Shown: in pieces, positions 8,648-17,419 of the stretch | Position numbering within the stretch: the stretch's first letter is position 1 | Layout: every line of letters starts with the position of its first letter | From: G963667425 sp963667425 [NCBI: bacterium] | GTDB taxonomy: Bacteria > UBP6 > UBA1177 | NCBI GenBank assembly: GCA_963667425.1 | Contig: OY763407.1 | Span: forward strand, 2,170,001-2,234,000 | Length of the DNA: 64,000 nt | Direction: 5' to 3' | Position numbers and translations under genes: made by a program | Notes under the pieces: model-generated | What the model saw: the letters and a program-made list of their open reading frames with translations, nothing else | Databases searched by the model: none | What the model was told of the DNA's origin: nothing

Positions 8648-10576
8648 ATGGAAACAAGAGCTTTTCAGGCAGAAACAGCTGAACTACTCAATCTTGTTGT
8701 AAATTCAATATATTCTCACAAAGAAATATTTCTGCGTGAACTTATTTCCAATGCAAGTGACGCATTAGATAAACTTAGATTCAAAGCTCTCACTGAATCA
8801 TCAATACTTGCTGAAGATTCCGAGCTTAGAATAAAAATAGATCTCAACAAGGAAAAAGGAACACTTAAAATATCCGACAATGGAATCGGAATGTCAAAAG
8901 AAGAGGTTATAGATAATCTTGGAACCATAGCAAAATCAGGAACAAAGCAGTTTTTTCAGAAAATGGCGGAATCCAAAGATGGAGATGTTGATCTTATCGG
9001 GCAGTTCGGTGTAGGATTTTATTCCGCATTTATGGTTGCGGATAAAGTTGTCGTTGAAACTAAATCTCCTTTTGCGGAAAAAGGGGTAAAATGGGTCTGC
9101 GACGGAAAAAACGCATACGAAATTGAAGAGACAGACAGAGAAAAAAGGGGAACAGAAATAACTCTTTATCTTAAAAAAGATGAAGATGACAAAGAAAACA
9201 GCTTCCTTCATGAATATAAAATCCGCTCACTCATTTCAAAATATTCAGATTATGTACGCTATCCTATAATGATGGATGTCGAAGTTGAAATTCCTGAAGA
9301 AAAAGACGACGAAGGCAAAGTTATAAAAGAAGCCTCCAAAACTACAGAGACAAAAACATTAAACTCCATGAAACCACTCTGGCAGAAATCAAAGAATGAA
9401 GTTACGGAAGAGGAATATAAAGAGTTTTACAAACAGGAATTCAAAGCATGGGATGAGCCTCTTGATATAATTCATACAAAAGCGGAAGGAACATTTGAAT
9501 ACACTGCACTTATCTACATTCCATCAAGAGCTCCTTTTGAATTTTACTCAAGCAACTACGAAAGAGGGCTCAAACTCTATTCAAAACAGGTTTTTATAAT
9601 GGACAAATGTGCTGACCTTATCCCTGAATATCTTGGATTTGTAAAAGGACTCGTAGACAGCTCTGATTTCTCATTAAACATCTCAAGAGAAATACTCCAG
9701 CATGACAGACAGCTTAAGACAATAGCAAAAAATATTGAAAAGAAAGTCCTGGATTCTCTTAAATACATGCTTAAAAACGACAGAGAAAAATATGAAAAAT
9801 TCTGGGCAGAATTTGGAAAAGCAATAAAAGCAGGAGTATATTCAGATTTTGCAATGAATAAGGAAAAACTTGAAGATTTACTCCTTTTTGAATCAAGCAA
9901 AGAAAACAAACTTACAACACTTGCAGAATATGTTGAAAGAATGCCTGAAACACAGAAAGAAATTTACTATGCAGCAGGAAAAAACAGAAAGAAAATCGAA
10001 AACATGCCGCAAATGGAACAACTTCGTGAAAAAGACATTGAAGTACTCTATTTCTATGACAGAATAGATGAATTTGCATCAATGTCTCTTCGTGAATATC
10101 ATGAAAAACCTTTAAAATCAATAGCATCAGATGAACTTGACATAACACCTGAAGAAGAAAAGAAAGAAGTTAAAGAGAAAAAAGAAAAACTTGAAACAGA
10201 AAACAAATCTCTCTTTGACTCAATAAAAGAAGTACTTAAAGGAAAAATCGATAACGTCAGAGTATCTGAAAGACTCAAGAAAAGTCCGGTCTGCATCGTA
10301 AGCGGTCACGAAGGGCTGACACTCAATATGGAACAGGTTTTAAACGAAGCCGGACAAAACATGATGGGAGCAAAAGCCGAAAGAATACTTGAGCTTAACC
10401 CTGACCATAAAATCTTTGAAGTAGTAAAAAAACTTCATGACGATGAAAACAGCAAAGCAAAATTCAAAGATTACTGCGACATTCTTTACGGACAGGCAAT
10501 GATACTTGAAGGATTACCGCTTGATAACCCGACAGAATTTGCTGAAAAAATTTCAAACCTCATGAGCGCTGAATAA
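8648..10576 (+). CDS. htpG: Chaperone HtpG (Hsp90)
   Basis: 642 residues from the ATG at 8648, preceded by GGAGG. A longer frame from 8579 is possible, but it would overlap the promoter and add 23 unrelated residues. The GHKL ATPase domain is clear: ELISNASDAL (about 31-40), DNGIGM, and GQFGVGFYSAFMVAD. The middle domain has FKAWDEPL and NISREILQHDR, and the C-terminal dimer domain ends about residue 642. Cytosolic ATP-dependent protein-folding chaperone; length is normal for bacterial HtpG. About 280 bases without a gene follow. Confidence 0.97.
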   Translation: METRAFQAETAELLNLVVNSIYSHKEIFLRELISNASDALDKLRFKALTESSILAEDSELRIKIDLNKEKGTLKISDNGIGMSKEEVIDNLGTIAKSGTKQFFQKMAESKDGDVDLIGQFGVGFYSAFMVADKVVVETKSPFAEKGVKWVCDGKNAYEIEETDREKRGTEITLYLKKDEDDKENSFLHEYKIRSLISKYSDYVRYPIMMDVEVEIPEEKDDEGKVIKEASKTTETKTLNSMKPLWQKSKNEVTEEEYKEFYKQEFKAWDEPLDIIHTKAEGTFEYTALIYIPSRAPFEFYSSNYERGLKLYSKQVFIMDKCADLIPEYLGFVKGLVDSSDFSLNISREILQHDRQLKTIAKNIEKKVLDSLKYMLKNDREKYEKFWAEFGKAIKAGVYSDFAMNKEKLEDLLLFESSKENKLTTLAEYVERMPETQKEIYYAAGKNRKKIENMPQMEQLREKDIEVLYFYDRIDEFASMSLREYHEKPLKSIASDELDITPEEEKKEVKEKKEKLETENKSLFDSIKEVLKGKIDNVRVSERLKKSPVCIVSGHEGLTLNMEQVLNEAGQNMMGAKAERILELNPDHKIFEVVKKLHDDENSKAKFKDYCDILYGQAMILEGLPLDNPTEFAEKISNLMSAE

Positions 10577-10696
10577 TAACCAGTATCTATTTCTTTTAAA
10601 AACATCTTAAAAAAAACTCAACATGTTCAGTGTTTCAAAAAGTGTGAAAATCAGCACTGCCAACTTCCGCTAAGCGTTAACACACAAAGGTCCTTG

Positions 10697-10716
10697 TTTT
10701 TTAAACGTTTAAAAAA
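10697..10716. repeat. Perfect 20-bp palindrome centred on AAACGTTT
   Basis: The 20 bases equal their own reverse complement, with a T-run on the left and an A-run on the right. It lies in the htpG / exported-protein gap, about 60 bases upstream of a TTGACA. It could be an operator or simply an A+T-rich symmetrical stretch. Confidence 0.5.
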
Positions 10717-10774
10717 GTCAGGAAAAAGAAACAGTAGCCTCTGAAACCCATCAAAAAAAAAAGACTTTGATTCC

Positions 10775-10801
10775 TTGACATTTGAAATTCATGATGCTAA
10801 T
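10775..10801 (+). promoter_or_regulatory. Candidate promoter for the large exported protein gene
   Basis: A perfect TTGACA is followed after 15 bases by GCTAAT, about 55 bases upstream of the ATG at 10857. The -10 and spacing are imperfect. Confidence 0.4.
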
Positions 10802-10856
10802 GGTTTTGAGCAACGCTTAATTTGTTTTAGTAATTTATTTTTTATGAGGTTTTGTG

Positions 10857-12734
10857 ATGAAAACAAAAGTCATGCTTTTTTTCTTAATTTTCCTGCTTTC
10901 CATTCCAATAAGTCTTTTTGCATCAACATCAGGAGCCTTTGGTTCAGGTAAACCGGTTATGATAAGAGCAAGAAAAGATTTTACAGAAGCTTTAATCAAA
11001 AAAGCAATTAATGATAAATTAAGTTCTCTGGAACAGGAAACATTTTCCTTAAAGCTTAAAGGAGGTGAAATCCCTTTTAATGCAGGAATAAAACTTACAG
11101 ATGTTTTTGTTGGCAGAGATTTAGTTAACATGAACAATGATGCTTTAAATCACCTTTCTGATGAAGAAATATATGCAATGCAACACAGTTTTACAATAAT
11201 GCTTACATTGAAAGATCCTGAAATAAAAAATGATGAGGATGCTACATCATACCTCAGACTTTTTATGAATAACTACAAAATGATAGAAGGAATGGCTCCC
11301 AATTTTCAGGATATAAATAATGACTATCCTCAAATGTATATAAAAGGCAAAGTTACACCTACAGATGACAGCAGAACTGAATGGAAATTACAGATAGAAA
11401 GTGCAAAAATAAAAGAGACGACTATTAAGTTGCCTGAGTTTATAGACGCATATAATGAAAACAGTGGTCAGGCAGCACTTCCAAGCAATGTAAAAGAGCT
11501 AGGTGAAACCATTCTGTCAAAAGTTAATCAAAAATTAAGTACAACAACCATAAAATTGAATGACTACATGGATCAGACAATAGATATTCAGGGTACAAAA
11601 ATAGCACTGAAAAACACCATGCTTGACTTTGGCAAACCTGAAAACTTTTTAACAGATGTTGACGGTATGGCTACCGATATTTCTGTAAACGGAAAAAATG
11701 TTACCTATTCAGTACATCCACAACCAGAAAAAGTTACAGTACCATTAGAATCAGACGAAGATCTTTTAGAACTAAGATTGTCGGAAGATACAATGTCTGA
11801 AATTGGGAAAAGCCAGTTCAACACAGAAACAATGAATATGATAGAAGAAGAAGTTGGAAGTGCTATGTCTAAATGCGGCCTTAAACTTACTGCTGGAGTT
11901 AAAGCTGAAAATCTAGGAGGAGATATTATTGCTGAGAATGAACTGGCAGGTGGAACAAACCATTTGACTGATAGAGATAAATTAAATTTTGTATTAAAAG
12001 TAAAAGCAGAGGGTTTTGCCAAAATTCGTATCAAAATCTTGTTTTTTAAAGTCTCTTTTAGAGTAGCCTTAACTAGTCATATGTTTTTTTATTATAAACT
12101 AAATACAAAAAATACCGATTCAAATTTAAATAAAAATATTTCTCTTCAATTTAATGGCATGACATTAGATTATGATTTAGAATTATTCCGAATGATAGAA
12201 AATTATATATCTAAATCGAAGCTAAGACGATATCTTAAAGAACAAGTTTTAGCAGTAATTTATAAACAAGGCTTGGATAATATCGATTTAACTGGAGTTG
12301 TAACTGAAATGGATAACGTTTTAAAAAACATTGGTTATAATTATTCAGATTCCTATGATGCATACTTTGATAGACAAATAAAAGATTATCAAAATGGTCT
12401 TTATTATTCAATATATTCAGACGCAGTCTTCCTATTCAAGAAAAAAGGTTACAGTCCTAAAGAATATGAAGATACAGCTGCATTTCTTGAATTTCCCTTT
12501 ATATCTGCAAAAAGCAAATATATAGACAATTATATCTGGACCTATTCCGATGATGATAATGATAATATTGATAATATTAACGATCCCTGTCCCAAAACAT
12601 CTGGAAACTTATGTGATATAGATAAAGATCTCCTCAGAGATGATTTTGATGACAGATTATACTATGTAGGTTATGTTGAGCCCAAAGCACATGAAGAAGT
12701 CAAATACTCATATGATTCTGCTATAGCCCCCTAA
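10857..12734 (+). CDS. Large exported protein, 5' part of a gene interrupted by an IS3-family element
   Basis: 625 residues from the ATG at 10857 (GAGG 7 bases upstream; the GTG just before is less well placed). An uncleaved-lipid-type signal peptide covers about residues 1-22 (MLFFLIFLLSIPISLFA) with no lipobox, so it is probably periplasmic or outer-surface. The middle is mixed alpha/beta with no recognised family. About residues 560-600 hold Asp/Asn-rich calcium-loop-like repeats (DDDNDNIDNIND, CDIDKD). Native coding ends near 12723; the last residues and stop come from the insertion element. The 3' part resumes after 14030, so the full-length protein would be close to 1,180 residues. Function unknown. 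Confidence 0.75.
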   Translation: MKTKVMLFFLIFLLSIPISLFASTSGAFGSGKPVMIRARKDFTEALIKKAINDKLSSLEQETFSLKLKGGEIPFNAGIKLTDVFVGRDLVNMNNDALNHLSDEEIYAMQHSFTIMLTLKDPEIKNDEDATSYLRLFMNNYKMIEGMAPNFQDINNDYPQMYIKGKVTPTDDSRTEWKLQIESAKIKETTIKLPEFIDAYNENSGQAALPSNVKELGETILSKVNQKLSTTTIKLNDYMDQTIDIQGTKIALKNTMLDFGKPENFLTDVDGMATDISVNGKNVTYSVHPQPEKVTVPLESDEDLLELRLSEDTMSEIGKSQFNTETMNMIEEEVGSAMSKCGLKLTAGVKAENLGGDIIAENELAGGTNHLTDRDKLNFVLKVKAEGFAKIRIKILFFKVSFRVALTSHMFFYYKLNTKNTDSNLNKNISLQFNGMTLDYDLELFRMIENYISKSKLRRYLKEQVLAVIYKQGLDNIDLTGVVTEMDNVLKNIGYNYSDSYDAYFDRQIKDYQNGLYYSIYSDAVFLFKKKGYSPKEYEDTAAFLEFPFISAKSKYIDNYIWTYSDDDNDNIDNINDPCPKTSGNLCDIDKDLLRDDFDDRLYYVGYVEPKAHEEVKYSYDSAIAP

Positions 12735-12748
12735 AAACTATACAGAAA
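12724..12748. repeat. IS terminal inverted repeat, orfB side
   Basis: Begins TAGCCCC and continues into ACTATACAGAA, pairing imperfectly with the repeat at 14005-14030 (ACTGTACAAAA after one extra base). Confidence 0.7.
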
Positions 12749-13645
12749 TCAAGCAGTAACTTTCCCAATATTTTTTCCAGTTTTTTCATAATATCTGCTC
12801 ATAACATCTGACGGTGTTCTGTAACCGCATCCCTTATGAGGCCTCTCCTCGTTATAAAACTCTGTCCAGGCTCTTATCACTTTGTCCAGCTCACTGAAAC
12901 TTTCAAAACCCTCTCTTTTTACTATAAATCTCTGCAGTATGCTGTGAAAACATTCCACGTATCCATTTTCCTGCGGCGTTCTGACGTGACAGAACTCATG
13001 TTTCATATTTATTGTCTTTTCTATAAAGTCCGCCATATCTTTTGATATAAACTGGCTTCCGTTATCGCTCCTAAGCATTATATCTCTGGGATTTCCGTAA
13101 AGTATAATCACTTTTCTCAGCATATCTATCACATCTTCTTTCCTTATACTTCCTGATAATCTGTATGACAGCAGTTTCCAGCTGTAACAGTCTATCAGGT
13201 TAAGCATATAATAGTGTCTCTGCTCGCCTTTTACATATATGTACTTTATGTCTATCTCTATCTTTTCAAACGGACGGCTGACGTTTACTTTCCAGCTTCC
13301 AACTCTTTGACGATTCTCTGCTTTTTCTCTGATGCGTTTCTGAAGATAACCCGCTTCTTTCATAAGACGGTATACTTTCTTGCGGTTGATTATTATTCCA
13401 TATCTGTTTCTCAGTATGTGGCAGATCTTTATATAGCCATAATCTGCAAACTGATGATTTATTATGCTTTCTATTTTTGAAACCACTTCTTCGTTAAGAA
13501 TCCTGTTCCCTTCACAGTTTATTGAAAACAGTGACGGTTTTCTGCCTGCTTTACCTTCTTTATTCCTGTAATTATATGTGGATAGCGGGATATCAAGCTT
13601 ACTGCACATTGCTTTTCTGCCTCTTTTAAAACTGTATTTATTCAC
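12749..13645 (-). CDS. IS3-family transposase OrfB (DDE integrase core)
   Basis: 298 residues counted from a GTG at 13643-13645 that overlaps the orfA TAG by one base. An HTH_21 region (HQFADYGYIKICHILRNRYG, about 89-108) precedes the rve integrase core. The DDE triad is visible as EKIEIDIKYI (D), LRSDNGSQF (D) and PQENGYVECFHS (E). The normal product is probably the OrfAB fusion made by -1 frameshifting. The -1 frame is open upstream of the GTG and encodes EFTSEEKREL in continuation of OrfA. All catalytic residues are present, so the element may be active. Confidence 0.93.
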   Translation of the reverse strand: MNKYSFKRGRKAMCSKLDIPLSTYNYRNKEGKAGRKPSLFSINCEGNRILNEEVVSKIESIINHQFADYGYIKICHILRNRYGIIINRKKVYRLMKEAGYLQKRIREKAENRQRVGSWKVNVSRPFEKIEIDIKYIYVKGEQRHYYMLNLIDCYSWKLLSYRLSGSIRKEDVIDMLRKVIILYGNPRDIMLRSDNGSQFISKDMADFIEKTINMKHEFCHVRTPQENGYVECFHSILQRFIVKREGFESFSELDKVIRAWTEFYNEERPHKGCGYRTPSDVMSRYYEKTGKNIGKVTA

Positions 13646-13968
13646 TAACTCCCTCTTTTCTTCGGATGTGAACTCTTTTTTTTTATCAGTTCAAGCTGTG
13701 CCGCAATCAGTACTTCTTTCTCAGCAAGCAGTTTCTTAAGTATACGATTTTCCTTCTCAAGTCCTTTTATATCTTTAACTTCAGCGATTCTTCCGGCTTT
13801 CATGGGAAGTAATCCTGCTATCCCTTCAGCTTCGTACTTCTCTTTCCACACATAATAGGTCGTAGGATCCACTCCGTGTCTTTCACATGTTTTTACAACA
13901 CCGTGCTCTTCCGCTTCTTTCAGTATCAGAAACTTTTCTTCCGCACTGTAACGTTTCCGCTGCACCAT
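13645..13968 (-). CDS. IS3-family transposase OrfA (helix-turn-helix)
   Basis: 107 residues from the ATG at 13966-13968, chosen because GGAGG stands 4-5 bases upstream; the open frame continues to a TTG at 14019. The HTH of the Tnp_1/IS3 type is at about residues 5-45 (RYSAEEKFLILKEAEEHG; VDPTTYYVWKEKY). A leucine-zipper-like helix follows (LEKENRILKKLLAEKEVLI, about 70-88). It binds the IS ends and regulates transposition. The stop TAG overlaps the orfB GTG. Confidence 0.92.
   Translation of the reverse strand: MVQRKRYSAEEKFLILKEAEEHGVVKTCERHGVDPTTYYVWKEKYEAEGIAGLLPMKAGRIAEVKDIKGLEKENRILKKLLAEKEVLIAAQLELIKKKSSHPKKRGS
13675..13684 (-). promoter_or_regulatory. Probable -1 programmed frameshift site (A9G) between orfA and orfB
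   Basis: On the minus strand nine A are followed by G, read as A AAA AAG in the orfA frame. A one-base backward slip enters the orfB frame, which is open across this point. IS3-family elements characteristically use A-rich slippery heptamers to make OrfAB. Confidence 0.75.
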
Positions 13969-14004
13969 CTTTCCTCCTCTTTTATTGGGAAAGTTTAACT
14001 GTTT

Positions 14005-14030
14005 CTTTTGTACAGTCAATTATGGGGCTA
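14005..14030. repeat. IS terminal inverted repeat, orfA side
   Basis: Its reverse complement begins TAGCCCC and contains ACTGTACAAAA, matching the other end with several mismatches and one gap. Confidence 0.7.
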
Positions 14031-14061
14031 GAACAATTCAGATGTAAAAGATCCATCCGGA

Positions 14062-15699
14062 ATGACAAGAAGAAGTCATAAGGAACATGTTTTATTTGGA
14101 GAAACAAGAGATATAGATATATCAGGAATGTTTAAAGATTTCTGGAACTCAGAGCTTGCGCGAACAAGTCTTTCAACATATTACTGTTTTTGTGGAGATA
14201 ATAGAGATGATCATAATATGTGTGACAGTAAAAATGGTGTTTGCGGCATAAACCATGCAAAACCGAATCAGGCTTTTAACCAGAGATTTGGCAAAAACAC
14301 ATGGCTGCCTATTAATAAAGGAGAAATTAATACCGAGATAAAAGAGCCTCATGAATTTCATTATGCTAATCGTGAGGAAGAACAGCCTCATGATGAAATA
14401 ACCAAAGCATACAAGTTTGACGCTACGAGAACCTGGAACTGGAAAACAGATGTGCAGAGTTTTTATCCAGGAGAAGAAATAGAATTTGACACATATGAAA
14501 CAGAAGAAGAGAAAAATGATGCTGTAAGACAGGGACTTTACTACGGTTCAAGAGTCTCATCAGGACATGTAAAGACATATTATCATGGAGGATACACAGA
14601 AGGAGAAGGAGTAAATAAAATAGTTAAAAAGGATTTCTTTCAGCCTTACTATGTATCGCACAGTGATACTCTTAACAAACTATTTGCAAACTTTATAGAT
14701 GACTCATTTGCCTCTTCTCCGACAGAAACAATTCAGCTTGTGCAGTGGTACGGAGAAAGAGAAGTGGTAACATATGAAGAGCATTTTAAACATTACAACT
14801 TCAAGTGGCTTGATGAACTTTTAAAGGATGCAGGCTACAACCCTGAAATGATAGATCCTGAAAATCCTATGCCGTGGGAAATCCCATCAGACAAAGCGTA
14901 TATTACTGAGTTAATGGGAAACAGTGTTAAAATAACTGAAGTAAAAGCAGCAGAGAATATTCAGCAGATAATAACAGCCGAAGAATATGCAGAATACTAC
15001 ACAAAAAATGATAACACCTTCTTTATTGAAAACATGTATGGCAGAAAATATGAAATCCAGAATGGAAGAGATCATAAATTCGGATCATTCCTTAAATCAG
15101 GTGCAGATTATTATGTAATGGGAAATATGAAAACCTATATTATTGATCAACCAATAGCATCTGTTGGTATCCAGAACTACTATTCAAGCAACATATTCGG
15201 TAAAATCACATTAACGGAAAACGGATATGTATATAACACACTGCCATCACTTCCTGAAGAAAAATCTCAAAATGTTAAACTGTTTGCAAAAAAAGCCGAG
15301 CTTTTTGCAGCGGCAGTTACAGGCCGTGTAATGAAAATCTACAGATACTACGAAGAAAACGATCCCTACTGGGAAAAAGTATCAGAAACAACAGTTAACG
15401 GCACAATTTCTTTAGGCAGTTTAACAGGTTATAAAGAGATTGCACTTTTTACAGCAGCAAATGAAAATGGAACTGTACTTTATTCAATAGAAGACGACAA
15501 CACACCTGCTGAATACATCCCGCTTGATGATGAACCGCTTTATAAAACTAAAATATTTACAACATTAAATGATTTTTCAGTTGTAACAACAGATGGCTAC
15601 CATCTAGGGACAGCTGTTATGTATAAAGTAGTTGAAGGAGAAGTTGAAAAAAGTGAAATAGTTGTAAAAGGAGTAAATTTTAATATAAATAATCAGTAG
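14062..15699 (+). CDS. Large exported protein, 3' part of the IS-interrupted gene
   Basis: 545 residues from the first ATG. The frame is open back to the IS end at 14030 and encodes NNSDVKDPSG before that ATG. It has no signal peptide and no clear ribosome site, as expected for a 3' fragment of the gene starting at 10857. A Cys-containing segment (CFCGDNRDDHNMCDSKNGVC, about 35-54) opens it, followed by acidic, Tyr-rich, mostly beta-type sequence. No family recognised. A clean in-frame join to the 5' part could not be built because the IS boundaries are uncertain. Probably not translated as it stands; an IS-borne outward promoter would be an alternative. Confidence 0.65.
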   Translation: MTRRSHKEHVLFGETRDIDISGMFKDFWNSELARTSLSTYYCFCGDNRDDHNMCDSKNGVCGINHAKPNQAFNQRFGKNTWLPINKGEINTEIKEPHEFHYANREEEQPHDEITKAYKFDATRTWNWKTDVQSFYPGEEIEFDTYETEEEKNDAVRQGLYYGSRVSSGHVKTYYHGGYTEGEGVNKIVKKDFFQPYYVSHSDTLNKLFANFIDDSFASSPTETIQLVQWYGEREVVTYEEHFKHYNFKWLDELLKDAGYNPEMIDPENPMPWEIPSDKAYITELMGNSVKITEVKAAENIQQIITAEEYAEYYTKNDNTFFIENMYGRKYEIQNGRDHKFGSFLKSGADYYVMGNMKTYIIDQPIASVGIQNYYSSNIFGKITLTENGYVYNTLPSLPEEKSQNVKLFAKKAELFAAAVTGRVMKIYRYYEENDPYWEKVSETTVNGTISLGSLTGYKEIALFTAANENGTVLYSIEDDNTPAEYIPLDDEPLYKTKIFTTLNDFSVVTTDGYHLGTAVMYKVVEGEVEKSEIVVKGVNFNINNQ

Positions 15700-15712
15700 A
15701 TTAATGAATTTA

Positions 15713-15740
15713 TTTGTGGAGAGTTCTTACTCTCCACAAA
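15713..15740. terminator. 11-bp perfect hairpin, possible bidirectional terminator
   Basis: TTTGTGGAGAG (15713-15723) pairs with CTCTCCACAAA (15730-15740) around a 6-base loop. It lies in the 67-base gap between the IS-split gene and the first tandem lipoprotein. A real U-tract is lacking, so a terminator role is only likely. Confidence 0.5.
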
Positions 15741-15766
15741 ATTATAAATCACATTTGGAGAAAATG

Positions 15767-17419
15767 ATGAAAGCCTGGATATTTATTTTAATAATTCTTT
15801 TTATATTTACTGCCTGCGACAAAGATAAAGCAAAAACAGATGCAGATGCAATACCTGATGCAGATATTGACACAGCTAAAGATGAAGATTTACTCATTCC
15901 TGATGAAGACACAGACATTCAGCCTGATATTGACATAGAAAAACCTGATGAGGAAACAATAACAGATAATGATAATTTAGCAGGCTATGAATACTGCAAC
16001 CCTGACAGTGACATCAAAAATATCTGGACACCGGATGGTGACCCTTATGCTGAAATGGCAGCTAAATATCAATATTATCCCTATGTTTACTATGGAGATT
16101 TTCATCCTGAAATAAAAGATCCTGAAAATGTGAGAAGGCTCTGGGAAAAATATTATCAGCAGTCAAAAGATCAGGCTATGGATTGTGTCCCCACACAAAA
16201 CAATGCCTGCTGGTGCAACACCCCGTTTGAACCTGTTGTAAAACCTGAGAAAAATCCTCTCCACACCGATATAGAAAAATGCTCAAATAAAAATGATGAA
16301 AAATACTACAGTTGGGTTCAGAATGAATGTGATACCCCGATAATAGCACCGCCATGCTGGGCTTTAGACTGGACATGGGGACATGAACGAAATTACAATA
16401 TAAAAAATGGTAAAATATTAATTCCAATGAGCGAATATGGGTTAAACAACTCCTGGCAGTCGGCAAGTGGACTTTATCTTTATGACATTGAAAAAAGGCA
16501 GATGCTTAATTTTGGAAAAGGTTCTTTATCCTCCTATTTTAACGGCAGATACATTTTAATGGCACGTAACGATACATCAAAGAATGATCAGTGGCCTGAT
16601 ACACACCCGGATACATATGAAGATATGCAGACTTTTTTTACCTATTACGACACTGAAGAAAACAGATGGGGATATGGATATAATAAAGAGACACCTTATA
16701 TGATTTCCTATATAACAGCAAGTGAAACTTATGTAATGGGAACATTTCAGTATAAAAAGACAGATAAAACAGATCATGTGCTTTACACAAAAATAGGAGA
16801 CTGGAACAGCTGGAAAGAGCTTACAGGTGAAGCTGTAACATCTGTGGATAACCTTGTACTGGCAGGTCATCAGACAATGACAGATCACTATGCGGCATTT
16901 CAGAATCTTGACAATGAAATATACTTCTGCGACCTTGAAAAAGGGACAGAAAGCTGTTTTATGGTATCAAGAACAGGTTTTCAAAGCAGACATCCTGAAA
17001 TGATATATAATGATAATATAAAAAAAGTATATTATGCTGAAACACAGCAGGATGATACAACAAGAAAACTTATTGAAGCAGATATCTCTGACCCTGAGAA
17101 CATTAAATACAAAGAACTTCTTGAATATCAGGATGTAATTTCTTTACAGGATATAAATGACACACATATTCTATACACCCGCTCAATAGGTAAAGACAGT
17201 TATGACAGGCATATACTTTCTCTATGCTACTATAGATTCAGTGACAGTAAAAATATATGCCTTGAAAATGACAGAGATAAAGGTATCCAGAAAGATTATT
17301 CATTTATGTATGAAGATAAACTTATATATCAGAGCTGGTTTGACATAATAATAAGAGATATGAAATGTCACTGCAAAGCCTATCCTGATGAATGTCCTTA
17401 TGAAAATGAAAGTAAATAG
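15767..17419 (+). CDS. Lipoprotein of unknown function, tandem copy 1
   Basis: 550 residues from the ATG at 15767. GGAG is 6 bases upstream, and this start aligns with that of copy 2; an ATG at 15764 and a longer frame from 15704 are less likely. Signal peptide with lipobox FTAC and Asp at +2 (CDKDKAK), then an Asp-rich linker to about residue 70. The mature domain has repeated Trp/Tyr-rich beta segments and six to eight Cys in its first half. A beta-propeller-like fold is possible but unproven. It is followed without a gap by its paralogue at 17420 (TAG then ATG). Confidence 0.85.
   Translation: MKAWIFILIILFIFTACDKDKAKTDADAIPDADIDTAKDEDLLIPDEDTDIQPDIDIEKPDEETITDNDNLAGYEYCNPDSDIKNIWTPDGDPYAEMAAKYQYYPYVYYGDFHPEIKDPENVRRLWEKYYQQSKDQAMDCVPTQNNACWCNTPFEPVVKPEKNPLHTDIEKCSNKNDEKYYSWVQNECDTPIIAPPCWALDWTWGHERNYNIKNGKILIPMSEYGLNNSWQSASGLYLYDIEKRQMLNFGKGSLSSYFNGRYILMARNDTSKNDQWPDTHPDTYEDMQTFFTYYDTEENRWGYGYNKETPYMISYITASETYVMGTFQYKKTDKTDHVLYTKIGDWNSWKELTGEAVTSVDNLVLAGHQTMTDHYAAFQNLDNEIYFCDLEKGTESCFMVSRTGFQSRHPEMIYNDNIKKVYYAETQQDDTTRKLIEADISDPENIKYKELLEYQDVISLQDINDTHILYTRSIGKDSYDRHILSLCYYRFSDSKNICLENDRDKGIQKDYSFMYEDKLIYQSWFDIIIRDMKCHCKAYPDECPYENESK

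Larger units (their letters stand above)
12724..14030 (-). mobile_element. IS3-family insertion sequence, about 1.3 kb, apparently intact
   Basis: Two overlapping transposase frames (orfA, orfB) run on the minus strand between imperfect terminal inverted repeats that both start TAGCCCC. An A9G slippery run joins the frames. The element sits inside a plus-strand exported-protein gene. I could not identify a convincing short target duplication at either plausible boundary, so the exact ends are uncertain by a few bases. Confidence 0.85.

Noticed and set aside
12724-14030. Short target-site duplication at the IS ends
   Set aside because: Flanks such as CTA/CTA or TA/TA match only if the inverted-repeat borders are shifted, and none of these rejoins the split gene in frame; not claimed.
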